Of a DNA stretch of 64,000 nt, positions 1-10,781 are shown piece by piece. This stretch comes from Thioalkalivibrio sp. ALJT (GTDB lineage Bacteria > Pseudomonadota > Gammaproteobacteria > Ectothiorhodospirales > Ectothiorhodospiraceae): the NCBI RefSeq assembly GCF_000381825.1, contig NZ_KB907131.1, positions 1 through 64,000 of the forward strand. The letters are read 5' to 3'. The notes beneath the pieces are model-generated. The model was not told the DNA's origin and searched no databases. It saw only the letters and a list, made by a program, of their open reading frames with translations. Each line of letters starts with the position of its first letter. Position 1 is the stretch's first letter. The translations under genes and the position numbers were made by a program.

Positions 1-501
1 GCCAGCCGCTGGGTCTACCTGGAGGTGCGACGGGCCAAGAGCGCCGAAGCCGCGCGCGGCTTTCTGAAGAAGCTTCTCGAGAAAGCGCCATTCCATATCA
101 CCCACCTTGTCACCGACAACGGCAAGGAGTTCACGGATCGATTGGCCGCGACCGGGGAGCGTGAGCCGACCGGGCGTCACCCGTTCGACCGGCTGTGCGC
201 CGAGCACGGGATCGAGCATCGCCTGATCCGGCCCAAGCGGCCCCAGACCAACGGTATGGTCGAGCGCTTCAACGGGCGCATCGCCGACCTGCTGCGGACG
301 CATCACTTCGATTCCGGTCAGCACCTGCACGACGCCCTGCGACACTACCAGCGGCTGTACAACCATCACATCGGGCAGAAGGCGCTTGGGCACCGGACAC
401 CGGTGGAAACCCTCAAGGCCTGGCACCATGAACGCCCCGATTTATTTCGAAAACGTGTATATGACCAGGCGATACCTGACATATATTTCACAGCGTATTA
501 G
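1..501 (+). CDS. IS481-like transposase, C-terminal fragment (cut by window edge)
   Basis: The frame is open from base 1, so the N-terminus lies outside the window. What remains is the second half of a DDE integrase-core (rve) domain: the second Asp in VTDNGKEF (about residues 36-43), then the catalytic Glu in QTNGMVERFNGRI, followed by a typical tail (RTPVETLKAW). The pattern fits IS481/IS3-type transposases that cut and join element ends. The last 20 or so codons are more AT-rich than the rest, and the 3' flank is non-coding. I could not identify a terminal inverted repeat with confidence, so the element's right end is unmarked. Family-level call is firm; exact IS is not known. Confidence 0.85.
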   Translation, partial: ASRWVYLEVRRAKSAEAARGFLKKLLEKAPFHITHLVTDNGKEFTDRLAATGEREPTGRHPFDRLCAEHGIEHRLIRPKRPQTNGMVERFNGRIADLLRTHHFDSGQHLHDALRHYQRLYNHHIGQKALGHRTPVETLKAWHHERPDLFRKRVYDQAIPDIYFTAY

Positions 502-504
502 ACG

Positions 505-535
505 GCGCGCACGGATATTTGTTGAACGTGCGCGC
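505..535. repeat. Perfect 9-bp stem-loop after the transposase
   Basis: GCGCGCACG at 505-513 pairs perfectly with CGTGCGCGC at 527-535 across a 13-nt loop, starting 3 nt after the transposase stop. There is no U-run, so it could be a transcription barrier for the element or part of its end rather than a classical terminator. The rest of 536-760 holds no gene that I can see. Confidence 0.5.
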
Positions 536-760
536 GATATATCCCGGATGAGGCGGCGGCCAGAACGGGCGTGTATTCAGCGGGGTATGGTGCATGCGCG
601 ACGATGGATCCTGGATATGTTGCGGTGTAGACAGGTTTCGTGAGTCGGTAGGTTGGGTGGTCGCCAGCTTGCATGGCAGTTAGCTGGATTCTGGCATGGA
701 CGTTGTGGGTTTGCGAGCCGGTCGGTGGTTGCTCCGATTCGCGGTGTACGCGAGCGCCGT

Positions 761-1867
761 TCAGTCGAGAAAGGCAACGGATTTGACGAGCGCATGGGCA
801 CGAGCGCCGGGCTGGAGACCAAGCCGTTCGGTAGATAACTTCGTCAGTTCCGCCATCAACGTCTGCCCATCGTCCTGCCGGCACACGGCAAGCACGCGTG
901 CGGGGCCGTGGTGCCCGGGCGCCTCATCCAGCGACTCGATGGTGACGGGGATGATATTGAGGATGGAGACGTCCTGGGGCGGAGTCAGGGCGATGGCGAC
1001 GTCGCGGGCGTCGATGCGCAGGCGGGCCGGGCGGCCGGCATCGTTGGTGGCGCCGGGGGTGGACGGTACGCGATAGCGGGCCTCGGGCGGGCCGAAGGGG
1101 TGCAGGCCGTGGGCATCGGCTGGGCCCAGTTCGCCTTGCAGGACGGAGACGGCGCCTTCTTCGCGGAACAGGGGGGAGTCGGCGCGGGCGAGCGCTTCGC
1201 GCAGGGGTTCCAGGCGTTCGAGTTGGCCGTCGTGCATGAAGGCGACGCGGGTGGCGAGGCGTTCGACCTCGTCGGGGGCGTGGGTGACGAGCAGGCTGGG
1301 GATGCCGGTCTCGTCGGACAGGCGGGCTAGGAAGGGCATGATCTCGCGCTTGGTCTGGGTGTCCAGGGCGTTTAGCGGTTCGTCGAGCAGCAGCAGGTCG
1401 GGGCTGGTGAGCAGGGCGCGGCCGAGGGCGACGCGCTGGCGCTGGCCGCCGGAGAGCTGATCGGCGCGGCGCTCCAGCAGGTCGTCGATGCCGAGCAGGC
1501 GGGCGACCTCGTCCAGGTGCAGGCGGCGCAGGGGCTCCGGCGTGCGCTTGTAGCCGTAGAGCAGGTTGCCGCGTACCGACAGGTGCGGCAGCAGGGTGGA
1601 CTCCTGGAACACGAGGCCGACGCGGCGGCGGTGCAGCGGGACGAAGGTCTTGCCGGACTGCCAGGCGGTATCGCGAAAGTGCACCTCGCCGCCGGGCGGC
1701 TGCTCCAGCCCGGCGATGATGCGGAGCAGTGTGGTCTTGCCGCAGCCGGAGCGGCCGAACAGGGCGGTCACGCCTTCCAGCGGGAAGGCGGTGTCCACGT
1801 CCAGCACGAAGCCGGGGCGTTCCAGCCGGGCCTGGATGCGCAGCGTGTCGGGCTGGGGCCGGGTCAC
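761..1867 (-). CDS. modC: Molybdate ABC transporter, ATP-binding protein
   Basis: 368 aa. ATPase that powers molybdate import through ModB. Walker A GRSGCGKTT is at residues 38-46, the ABC signature LSGGQ at 138-142 and Walker B LLLLDEP at 158-164. The last 70 or so residues (from DVSILNIIP) look like the Mop/TOBE molybdate-binding domain usual in ModC. The start is a GTG whose first bases overlap the modB stop (GTGA), so the two are translationally coupled. Reading further upstream in the same frame only gives a shadow of modB. Last gene of the modABC operon. Confidence 0.95.
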   Translation of the reverse strand: MTRPQPDTLRIQARLERPGFVLDVDTAFPLEGVTALFGRSGCGKTTLLRIIAGLEQPPGGEVHFRDTAWQSGKTFVPLHRRRVGLVFQESTLLPHLSVRGNLLYGYKRTPEPLRRLHLDEVARLLGIDDLLERRADQLSGGQRQRVALGRALLTSPDLLLLDEPLNALDTQTKREIMPFLARLSDETGIPSLLVTHAPDEVERLATRVAFMHDGQLERLEPLREALARADSPLFREEGAVSVLQGELGPADAHGLHPFGPPEARYRVPSTPGATNDAGRPARLRIDARDVAIALTPPQDVSILNIIPVTIESLDEAPGHHGPARVLAVCRQDDGQTLMAELTKLSTERLGLQPGARAHALVKSVAFLD

Positions 1868-2556
1868 AGGCGCACCGTGTCGAAGCGGCGGTTGATCGCG
1901 TAGACGATGAACAGCACGGCGAAGGCGAACACCAGCAGCCCGAAGGACAGGCGGTGGGCGGAGTCGAAGTCCATCGCCTCGGCGTGGTCGTAGATCAGGA
2001 TGGACAGCACCTGGGTCTCGCCGGGGATCGCGCCGCCCAGCATCAGGATCACGCCGAACTCGCCGAGGGTGTGGGCGAACGCGAGCGTGGCGGCGACGAT
2101 GAAGCCGCCGCGGGTCATCGGCAGGATCACGGTCAAGAAGCGGTCGATGCGCCCGGCGCCCAGCGAGCCGGCGATCTCCACCGGGCGTCGGCCGAGGTTG
2201 GCGAAGGCCTGTTGCAACGGCTGCACCGCGAACGGCAGGGAGTAGATCACCGAGCCGATCAGGATGCCCTGAAAGGTAAAGGCCAGGTGGTTCAGGCCCC
2301 AGCTCTCCAGCGTGCTGCCGACCGGCCCGGCCGGGCCGAGCAGGACCAATAGATAGAAGCCGAGCACGGTGGGCGGCAGCACCAGCGGCAGGGCGACGAG
2401 GGCCTGCACCGCGGTGCGCACGCCGGGGGAGCCGCGCCCGTTGGCCAGCCACCAGGCGATCGGCGTGGCGATGACCAGCAGGATCAGCGTGGTGTAGAGC
2501 GCGAGCTTGAGGGTGACCTCGATCGCCATCCAGTCCGTGGGGCTCAGGTCCAGCAT
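1864..2556 (-). CDS. modB: Molybdate ABC transporter, permease
   Basis: 230 aa, the usual ModB length. Inner-membrane permease with several hydrophobic helices and the EAA-like loop region (EIAGSLGAGRIDRFLTVILPMTRGG) that contacts the ATPase. The chosen ATG lies 4 nt after the modA stop, with a GGGAG ribosome-binding site inside the end of modA. A longer frame to 2622 only translates the end of modA out of frame. It overlaps modC by 4 nt. Confidence 0.95.
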   Translation of the reverse strand: MLDLSPTDWMAIEVTLKLALYTTLILLVIATPIAWWLANGRGSPGVRTAVQALVALPLVLPPTVLGFYLLVLLGPAGPVGSTLESWGLNHLAFTFQGILIGSVIYSLPFAVQPLQQAFANLGRRPVEIAGSLGAGRIDRFLTVILPMTRGGFIVAATLAFAHTLGEFGVILMLGGAIPGETQVLSILIYDHAEAMDFDSAHRLSFGLLVFAFAVLFIVYAINRRFDTVRL

Positions 2557-2560
2557 TGCG

Positions 2561-3319
2561 TTATTCGCTCCCGGGCATCTCGAAGCCGTAGCGGCGCATG
2601 ATCTCGCGCGCGTTGTCGCCATTCATGTACTCGGCGAAGCGGTGCGCGGTGTCGTTGTCCGCGCCGCGGCGGGTGATCACGAAGCCCTGGGTCAGCGGTT
2701 CGTGCAGCGCGTCGTCGATCAGGTAGTGCGGGTGCTCGGCCAGATCGGGAAACTCGGCCAGCGACAGGGCGATGATGCCGATGTCCGCGCCGCCGGCCTG
2801 CACCATGCGCGCGGTCTGGGCGATGTTGTCGCCGTTGACGATCTTGGGCTGCAGTTCGTCCCAGACGCCGGCGGCCTTCAGCGCCTCCATCGCGCGCACG
2901 CCGTAGGGGGCGTGCGTGGGCGAGGCGATGGCCACGCGGCGGATGTCGTCGCGCGTCAGGTCTTCCAGCGTCCGCTCGGAGGCATCCATGCGGTTGCTCC
3001 ACAGCACGATCCGGCCGATGGCGTAGACCTCCGGCTCGGTGACCGCGTGCCCCTCGGCGTGCAGTGTCTGCGGGTAGGCGATGTCGGCGGAGAAGAAGAG
3101 GTCGTAGGGCGCGCCGTTCAGGATCTGCGTGGTCATGCGCCCGGAGGAGCCGTAGGTCACGCGCACGCGGTCATCCGGATAGGCCTCGCGGTAGGCGTCC
3201 AGGATCTCGTCCAGGGCAAAGCGCAGGTCGGAGGCGGCGGCGATGGTCAGCGGGCCATTGGCGGCGGCCGGGCCGGGCAGCAGGAGGAGCAGGGTCAGGA
3301 GGAGGGCGCGCAGGTGCAT
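2561..3319 (-). CDS. modA: Molybdate ABC transporter, periplasmic binding protein
   Basis: 252 aa. A leucine-rich signal peptide (about residues 1-20, ending PAAA) precedes the mature protein, which begins NGPLTIAAASDL, the typical ModA start. The later GSSGRMTTQI and the GADIGIIALS segment also fit type-2 periplasmic molybdate-binding proteins. It delivers molybdate to ModB. First gene of modABC; the 248-nt upstream gap holds a ModE box. No strong Shine-Dalgarno is visible before the ATG. Confidence 0.93.
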   Translation of the reverse strand: MHLRALLLTLLLLLPGPAAANGPLTIAAASDLRFALDEILDAYREAYPDDRVRVTYGSSGRMTTQILNGAPYDLFFSADIAYPQTLHAEGHAVTEPEVYAIGRIVLWSNRMDASERTLEDLTRDDIRRVAIASPTHAPYGVRAMEALKAAGVWDELQPKIVNGDNIAQTARMVQAGGADIGIIALSLAEFPDLAEHPHYLIDDALHEPLTQGFVITRRGADNDTAHRFAEYMNGDNAREIMRRYGFEMPGSE

Positions 3320-3372
3320 GTTGTGGGGGCTTACCGGTGGTTGGGTCCAGGTGGGTTCGGGTGGTTCTATTT

Positions 3373-3462
3373 GCGATTACTCGCTGCGCTCGCCCTTCGG
3401 GCCGGCCTGCGGCCGTTCAACGCAGCTTCGCTGCTTTCGTGCTGCGTCGCGCGGTTCCTCGC
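3373..3462. repeat. GC-rich cluster of small TTCG/TTC hairpins in the modA leader
   Basis: This stretch contains back-to-back short hairpins, for example CCCTTCGGG and GCAGCTTCGCTGC, between the ModE box and modA. Such clusters resemble dispersed intergenic repeats of high-GC bacteria. It would be transcribed in the modA leader; no known riboswitch consensus is evident. Nature unproven. Confidence 0.35.
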
Positions 3463-3491
3463 AGTGACGGTGAGGTTGGGGATATGCGGTT

Positions 3492-3515
3492 CGTTATATT
3501 TCAGTTTGCATATCG
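3492..3515 (-). promoter_or_regulatory. ModE-binding site (operator)
   Basis: CGTTATATT at 3492-3500, a 6-nt spacer, and TGCATATCG at 3507-3515 form an imperfect palindrome. As I recall the E. coli modA operator, the left half is identical, the spacing is the same and the right half is close (TACATAACG). It lies between modE and modA, about 170 bp before the modA start, so ModE-type repression of modABC under molybdate excess is expected. Confidence 0.75.
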
Positions 3516-3567
3516 GCTGGCGCAATGATGCGGGGCCGGGGGAGGGCCGTCAAGGTTCGGGCGCTGG

Positions 3568-3954
3568 TTACGGCTTGTGGTCGTCGGCGAGGAAGTCGGC
3601 GAAGGCGTGCAGTTCGTCGCGCAGGGCCTCGCAGGCCTTGCGTTCCATGTCGCGGTATCGCGTCAGCACGGTCTCGCCGAAGTCGGTGATCTGCGCGCCG
3701 CCCCCGCCGGAGCCGCCCTTGGCGGTGGCGATCACGGGTTCGCGGAAGCTCTGGTTCATGGTCTCGACCAGGTCCCAGGCGCGGCGATAGGACATGCCGA
3801 CATGGCGGGCCGCCGCGGAGATCGAGCCCTGGTCACGGATGGCCTCCATCAACATGGCCTTGCCCGGGCCCATCGCGGTGACCTCGCCCAGCAGGACGCG
3901 CAGACGCGGGGCCTGTGTTGGGTCCTTGTGGTCGTCGGAATGGTGGGTGCTCAT
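3568..3954 (-). CDS. modE: ModE-like transcriptional regulator, DNA-binding domain only
   Basis: 128 aa. It matches the N-terminal LysR-type winged helix of ModE: GPGKAMLMEAIRDQGSISAAARHVGMSYRRAWDLVETMN at about residues 29-67, then a glycine-rich wing. E. coli ModE is roughly twice as long because it carries two molybdate-binding TOBE domains; these are absent here, so how it senses molybdate is unclear. It lies immediately upstream of modABC in the same direction, with a ModE box between them. Function as the modABC regulator is inferred from family and context. Confidence 0.88.
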   Translation of the reverse strand: MSTHHSDDHKDPTQAPRLRVLLGEVTAMGPGKAMLMEAIRDQGSISAAARHVGMSYRRAWDLVETMNQSFREPVIATAKGGSGGGGAQITDFGETVLTRYRDMERKACEALRDELHAFADFLADDHKP

Positions 3955-4021
3955 GGGCAGGGCGGCTTGGGGTGTGTTGATACGGGTAAGGGCGTGTGAT
4001 GACGAATGATACCCCTGAACT

Positions 4022-4090
4022 GTAGGAGGCCAGCCCTCTGGCCGATGGGGTGCTGGATCGGCCCTATCGGCCAGGGGGCTGGCCTCCTAC
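4022..4090. repeat. Long palindrome (25-bp arms, 24 of 25 paired) downstream of acs
   Basis: GTAGGAGGCC... at 4022-4046 and ...GGCCTCCTAC at 4066-4090 are inverted copies differing at one base, separated by 19 nt. It sits between the acs stop and modE, so on the minus strand it could end acs transcription. The GTAGGAG...CTCCTAC border is typical of dispersed palindromic intergenic repeats in gammaproteobacteria. Confidence 0.7.
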
Positions 4091-4130
4091 GGGAACAACA
4101 GGGCCGGGGTGCGATACCCCGGCCTCCGGT

Positions 4131-6089
<1,959 letters not shown>

Positions 6090-6189
6090 CAGGGCCTCCG
6101 GAAAGGTTTTGCGGATGCGGTTGAAAGGGGGCGGTACGGCCCCCGTTGGTGGGTGCGAGGATAGCACGCGAATGGCTGGCTGGCGGCGC

Positions 6190-6927
6190 TCACCAAAGCC
6201 ACGCGGGACGGAACAGCACACGCCCGAGCGGCAGCTTGCCGTCCGGCGATTGCCGGCTGAGCAGGGCGGCGAACAGCTCGCCCGCGGCGATGGCGTCGAA
6301 CAGCGCGTCGTGCGCGCGGTAGGCCGGCAGGTTGTAGCGCGCGCGCAGGGTGTGCAGGCGTAGCCCGTGGGCGGGGATCGGCTGGCCGGCGCGGCGCAGG
6401 GCCGTCTCCGCCAGGCGCAGGGTGTCCACGATGGGCAGCGGCGGGCGCACGCCGTACAGCCGCTGGCAGGCCTGTTCCAGGAAGCCTATCTCCAGCGCCG
6501 CGTGGTGCGCCACCATGACGCGTCCGGCGAGTGCGCGGAACAGGGCCTCCAGCGCGGCATCCAGGGCCATGCCGCTGGCGGCGCGCTGGTCGGTAATGCG
6601 GTGAATGACTGCGCTGGCCTCCGGCACCGGTCCCTCGGCGCGCACCAGGCGCTGATCGGCGGTGGCCAGGTCGATGCAGGCGCCGTCCATGGCCACCCAG
6701 CCGATGCTGAGGATGCGGTCGTGCTCCGGGTCCAGCCCGGTGGTCTCCAGGTCCACGGCCAGGAAGCGGCTGTGGGCGATGGCCTGCCCGGCGGCGGGCA
6801 GCGGGGCTGCCAGGGCCTCGCGCAGCGAGCCGGGGGGGCAATGCCGTGCGGCATGGCGGCGGCGCCGACAGAAGCGCCAGTGACCCGGGGGGCGTCGCCA
6901 GTCGGCGTGAACCAGCGAGCAGACCAT
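6190..6927 (-). CDS. DnaQ-like 3'-5' exonuclease (Pol III epsilon-type)
   Basis: 245 aa. A single DEDDh exonuclease domain: Exo [11 protein letters not shown] (about residues 58-67), Exo II around [12 protein letters not shown], and Exo [14 protein letters not shown]. About 50 basic residues precede the domain. It resembles PolC/DnaQ-type exonucleases found next to CBS/DUF294 genes and acetate permeases, not the replicative epsilon subunit itself. It starts 16 nt after the DUF294 gene stop and likely shares its transcript. Substrate and biological role in this cluster are unknown. Confidence 0.85.
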   Translation of the reverse strand: MVCSLVHADWRRPPGHWRFCRRRRHAARHCPPGSLREALAAPLPAAGQAIAHSRFLAVDLETTGLDPEHDRILSIGWVAMDGACIDLATADQRLVRAEGPVPEASAVIHRITDQRAASGMALDAALEALFRALAGRVMVAHHAALEIGFLEQACQRLYGVRPPLPIVDTLRLAETALRRAGQPIPAHGLRLHTLRARYNLPAYRAHDALFDAIAAGELFAALLSRQSPDGKLPLGRVLFRPAWLW

Positions 6928-6943
6928 CAGCGCGCTGCTACCA

Positions 6944-8791
6944 TCATCCGTGCACCCGTTCGGCGTTGGCCAGGGCGGACTTGCGCGTATCGCTGACCAG
7001 GCGGAACGCGGTCTTCAGGTGGTTGCGTTCCAGGGTAGACAGCTCGGCCGGGTCGAGGGCGTTGTCCGGTGCCTGGCCGTTGCGGATCTGCGCGGCCTGG
7101 TGGCGGGCGCGCAGGCCGGCGATGTACAGCCAGGCATCGACCAGGTTGGCGGCCGTGGTGTCGTGGATCACGCCGGCCCGGGCGGCGGCGTGCAGGCGCT
7201 CCACGGTACCGCGGGCCTCGCTGCCTGCGTTCAGGGCGAACACGCGGGCCATGGCGACCAGCGGCAGCAGGCCGCGCATCTTCAGGTCCAGGGTGTCGGC
7301 GTGTTCGCCGCTGGCTTCCAGTACGAACTGGCGGAAGAAGCCCAGCGGGGCGGGCAGGTCGCGGGCCTGATCGGCGAGGGCGGACAGCAGGGCCTCGTGG
7401 CGCTGGCCGGTGGCCAGGGCCTGCTGGCGCAGGGGTTCAAACAGCTCGGCATCGCCGTGGATCACGCGCAGGTCGAGGTAGTGGCTGGCCAGCATCGCGT
7501 CGCGCGGGGCCGGGTGGTGCAGCACGCGCTCGAACTCCTGTGCCCAGTCCGCTGCGCAACGGCGCCAGTCGCGGTGGCTGGGATCGACCGCGCCCGGGCA
7601 GGCGCGGATGCCGCAGGCGTCCAGCCCGTTACGCACCTGCTGCGCGAGCGGTTCGAACCAGGCGTCGGCTGCGGGCGGCGCGTCATCGGCGATGATCAGA
7701 GCGGTGTCCTGGTCGGTGAATACCGTTTGCTCGTGGCGGCCCTGGCTGCCGCTGGCCAGCCAGGCAAATGCGCAGGGGGCATTGCCGTGGTCGCGCTGGT
7801 ACAGCTCGATCAGACGCTGAGTCAGGGTGTCGATCACGGTGGTGAGCGTCTGCGCGATCTGCACGGCATCGGCGCCGGTGTCCACCAGCTGGACCTGCAG
7901 TCGGGGCAGGGCCTGCATGATCCCCTGCAGGGCGGGCAGGTCGTCGGCCCGGCGCAGGTCGCGCACCAGGTACACGGCGCTGGTGCCCTGGTGACGGATC
8001 AGGTCGGTGCTGGAGAGGATGCCGGTCAGGCCCCCGTCGTGCTCCTGCACCACCGGCAGGTGGTGGATGTCGTGCCGCGCCATCCGCAGCAGGGCCTCGA
8101 ATGCGGGCGTCTGGCCGGTCACGGTGGTCAGCGGCGTGGCCATGTACTCGGCCACTGGCCGTTGCGGGTCCTGATCGCGGGCCAGGGCGCGGCGCAGGTC
8201 GGTATCGGTGAGGATGCCGGCCGGTTCCAGTGGCCGTTCCGGGGGGTGCAGCAGCAGGGCCGCGATGTCGGCCCGGTCCATCAGCTGTGCCGCCTCGCGC
8301 AGGCTCAGGGTTGTCAGACCGCATACCGGGTCGGGTGTCATCAGCGCGCGGACCGGGGTGGTCAGCAGGCCCCGGGTGTTGTCACCGGCCGCGCCATGGA
8401 GAAGTGCCAGGGGGCGCGGGGCGTCGTCGGCCAGGAATGTGGCAATGGCACCATCCTGAGCCGACAGTGCTTCGGCGCGCTCCAGCGGCAGGTGGTAGAC
8501 CAGGCTGTCCTCGGTGACCGGGCCGAGCCGGTGCTTCGGCGCTGCGGGTACATGGAACGTATCGCCTTCGCCGAGGCGGTCCTGCAGGGTGTCGCTGGCG
8601 TCGCGGATCTCGATGCTGCCGGTGCGCAGGATCCACAGCCCGGCCTCGGCCGCGGGCGGGAAGTCGCTGCCGGCACGCAGGTAGCGCAGGGTCAGCCGGC
8701 GCACGAGGGCACCGCGGCTTGCGGCCGGAAGGGTCGCCAGATCGGGGCACTGGTCGAGGAATTCGCGGATCTCTTCGAGTTCGCCGTTCAT
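6944..8791 (-). CDS. cNMP-binding/CBS/DUF294 putative nucleotidyltransferase (copy 1)
   Basis: 615 aa. Order of domains: a cyclic-nucleotide-binding-like barrel (about 1-130), two CBS repeats (from VRALMTPDPVCGL and VAEYMATPLTTV), a DUF294 GlnD-like nucleotidyltransferase core (FAWLASGSQGRHEQTVFTDQDTALI, with the GSxGR and DQD signature), and a helical DUF294 C-terminal domain. Such proteins are thought to be signalling nucleotidyltransferases; the target is unknown. I chose the ATG at 8791; a TTG 14 codons upstream is possible. A second, diverged copy lies at 11101-12972 on the other side of the symporter pair. Confidence 0.88.
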   Translation of the reverse strand: MNGELEEIREFLDQCPDLATLPAASRGALVRRLTLRYLRAGSDFPPAAEAGLWILRTGSIEIRDASDTLQDRLGEGDTFHVPAAPKHRLGPVTEDSLVYHLPLERAEALSAQDGAIATFLADDAPRPLALLHGAAGDNTRGLLTTPVRALMTPDPVCGLTTLSLREAAQLMDRADIAALLLHPPERPLEPAGILTDTDLRRALARDQDPQRPVAEYMATPLTTVTGQTPAFEALLRMARHDIHHLPVVQEHDGGLTGILSSTDLIRHQGTSAVYLVRDLRRADDLPALQGIMQALPRLQVQLVDTGADAVQIAQTLTTVIDTLTQRLIELYQRDHGNAPCAFAWLASGSQGRHEQTVFTDQDTALIIADDAPPAADAWFEPLAQQVRNGLDACGIRACPGAVDPSHRDWRRCAADWAQEFERVLHHPAPRDAMLASHYLDLRVIHGDAELFEPLRQQALATGQRHEALLSALADQARDLPAPLGFFRQFVLEASGEHADTLDLKMRGLLPLVAMARVFALNAGSEARGTVERLHAAARAGVIHDTTAANLVDAWLYIAGLRARHQAAQIRNGQAPDNALDPAELSTLERNHLKTAFRLVSDTRKSALANAERVHG

Positions 8792-8893
8792 CTGCGAGTC
8801 CGTGCGGGGCGGGTTGGCCGGGGCAACCGGCAATCGACCCGGGGCAGGTCGATTGCCGCTTGGCCCGTGATGATGGGGCCGATATCAGGGAAA

Positions 8894-8914
8894 CGGCCCG
8901 GGAAACCCGGGCCG
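8894..8914 (-). terminator. Perfect hairpin between symporter and DUF294 gene
   Basis: CGGCCCGGG (8894-8902), AAA loop and CCCGGGCCG (8906-8914) form a perfect 9-bp stem. Read on the minus strand it is followed by TTTCCC, so it can end the symporter transcript; on the plus strand it is followed by ATCCTTTCG. Confidence 0.6.
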
Positions 8915-8963
8915 ATCCTTTCGTTTGTCGTGTGAACGGACCATCCAGTCATGACAGGGGTGA

Positions 8964-8997
8964 CCCCGTCATGCCGGTCATACCGGGCATGACGGGG
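8964..8997 (-). terminator. Second stem-loop after the symporter gene
   Basis: CCCCGTCATGCCGG and CCGGGCATGACGGGG are inverted with one bulged G and a 5-nt loop, 8 nt beyond the symporter stop. With the hairpin at 8894 it makes a double barrier that separates the symporter genes from the downstream DUF294-exonuclease-acs genes. A weak U-run only, so termination is inferred. Confidence 0.5.
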
Positions 8998-9004
8998 CCC
9001 TCCA

Positions 9005-10774
9005 TCAGGCTTCCGAGCGCGGTACGCGCACGCTCTCCACCAGGTCCTGGATGTCCTTCGGCGGCTCGGCGGTGAACTTCATCACGATGTAGGCGGTGAT
9101 GAAGTTGAAGACCGCGCCGATCGCGCCGAAGCCGGTCGGGTTCACGCCCAGCAGCCAGCCGTCCGGGTTGTCCGGGAGCATGGCGGTGCCGGAGAAGAAG
9201 AACCAGCCCTTGTACGTGAAAATGTACAGCAGGGTGGTCAACAGACCGACCAGCATGCCGGCGATCGCGCCTTCCTTGTTCATCTTCTTCATGAAGATGC
9301 CCATCATCAGGGTCGGGAACAGCGAGGCCGCGGCCAGACCGAAGGCCAGTGCCACCACCTCGGCCGCGAAGCCGGGTGGATTAAGCCCCAGATACCCCGC
9401 GAACAGGATGGCGACCGCCATGGCGATACGTCCTGCCATCAGCTCGTTCTTCTCGCTGATCCTGGGCATGAATACGCCCTTCAGCAAGTCGTGCGAGATG
9501 GCCGACGATATGGCGAGAAGGAGTCCCGCCGCGGTCGACAGTGCGGCGGCGATACCGCCCGCTGCCACCAGTGCGATCACCCAGCTTGGCAGACCGGCGA
9601 TCTCGGGGTTGGCCAGCACCATGATGTCGCGGTCGAGGGTCACGATCTCGGAGCCTTCCCAGCCGTATTCCTCTTCCGCCATCGCGGCGAACTCTTCGTT
9701 GGCGTCGTTGTAGTACTGGATCACGCCGTCTTCGTTCTTGTCCTCGAACGCCAGCAGACCGGTCTGTTCCCAGCGCTCCATCCAGGCTGGCTTGTCCGCG
9801 TGGGCCAGGTGGCCTTCCTCGGTACCGATTTCGCCCGGATGCACGGTGTTGACCAGGTTCCAGATGGCCATCGCACCCACCGCCGGGGCGGTGGTGTAGA
9901 GCAGGCCGATGAAGACCAGCGCCCAGCCGGCGGACTTGCGGGCATCCCGCACGCGCGGAACGGTGAAGAAGCGGATGATGACGTGCGGCAGGCCCGCGGT
10001 ACCGATCATCAGCGCCAGGGTCAGCAGGAACATGTTGAGCATGCTCATGCCGCCCACTGCGGTGTAGGCATGGAAGCCCAGTTCGACCATGGTCTTGTCC
10101 AGCGCCTCCAGCAGGTAGGTGTCTTCGCCCTGCAGGGTGGAACCCAGGCCCAGCTGCGGGATCGGGTTGCCGGTAAGGGTGATGGCAATGAAGATCGCCG
10201 GCACTGTGTAGGCGAAGATCATGATCACGTACTGCGCGATCTGGGTGTAGGTAATGCCCTTCATCCCGCCGAGCACGGCGTAGATGAACACCACCGCCAT
10301 CCCGGCGATCAGGCCGGTGGCCAGCGGCACTTCCAGGATGTTGGAGAAGGCGATCCCGACCCCGCGCATCTGCCCGATCACGTAGGTGACGGACATCACG
10401 ATCAGGGAGATCACCGCGATGATGCGCGCGGCCTTCGAGTAGAAGCGGTCCCCGATGAATTCCGGCACCGTGAACTTGCCGAACTTGCGCAGGTACGGGG
10501 CCAGCAGCAGCGCCATCAGCACGTAGCCGCCGGTCCAGCCCATCAGGTAGGCGCCCCCGGTGAAGCCGAGGAAGGCGATCAGGCCGGCCATGGAGATGAA
10601 CGACGCAGCGGACATCCAGTCGGCGGCGGTGGCCATGCCGTTGGCGATCGGGTTGATGCCGCGCCCGGCGACGTAGAACTCGCTGGTGGAACCGGCGCGC
10701 GCCCAGATGGCGATGCCGATGTACAGGGCGAAGGTCGCCCCGACCACGAGCAGGCTTAGAGTCTGTTGATCCAT
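9005..10774 (-). CDS. actP: Sodium:solute symporter large subunit, probable acetate permease (ActP/VC_2705 type)
   Basis: 589 aa with about 13 membrane helices, SSS family (TVPEFIGDRFYSKAARIIAVISL; ADWMSAASFISMAGLIA). A hydrophilic insert at about residues 314-392 contains DKNEDGVI, which resembles a calcium-binding EF-hand loop; this insert and the adjacent DUF4212 gene mark the VC_2705-like subfamily of two-part symporters rather than the E. coli ActP form. Linkage with acs suggests acetate or another short carboxylate as substrate. ATG has a GAGGAG ribosome site lying over the end of the upstream small gene. Confidence 0.9.
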   Translation of the reverse strand: MDQQTLSLLVVGATFALYIGIAIWARAGSTSEFYVAGRGINPIANGMATAADWMSAASFISMAGLIAFLGFTGGAYLMGWTGGYVLMALLLAPYLRKFGKFTVPEFIGDRFYSKAARIIAVISLIVMSVTYVIGQMRGVGIAFSNILEVPLATGLIAGMAVVFIYAVLGGMKGITYTQIAQYVIMIFAYTVPAIFIAITLTGNPIPQLGLGSTLQGEDTYLLEALDKTMVELGFHAYTAVGGMSMLNMFLLTLALMIGTAGLPHVIIRFFTVPRVRDARKSAGWALVFIGLLYTTAPAVGAMAIWNLVNTVHPGEIGTEEGHLAHADKPAWMERWEQTGLLAFEDKNEDGVIQYYNDANEEFAAMAEEEYGWEGSEIVTLDRDIMVLANPEIAGLPSWVIALVAAGGIAAALSTAAGLLLAISSAISHDLLKGVFMPRISEKNELMAGRIAMAVAILFAGYLGLNPPGFAAEVVALAFGLAAASLFPTLMMGIFMKKMNKEGAIAGMLVGLLTTLLYIFTYKGWFFFSGTAMLPDNPDGWLLGVNPTGFGAIGAVFNFITAYIVMKFTAEPPKDIQDLVESVRVPRSEA

Positions 10775-10781
10775 GACAGGC

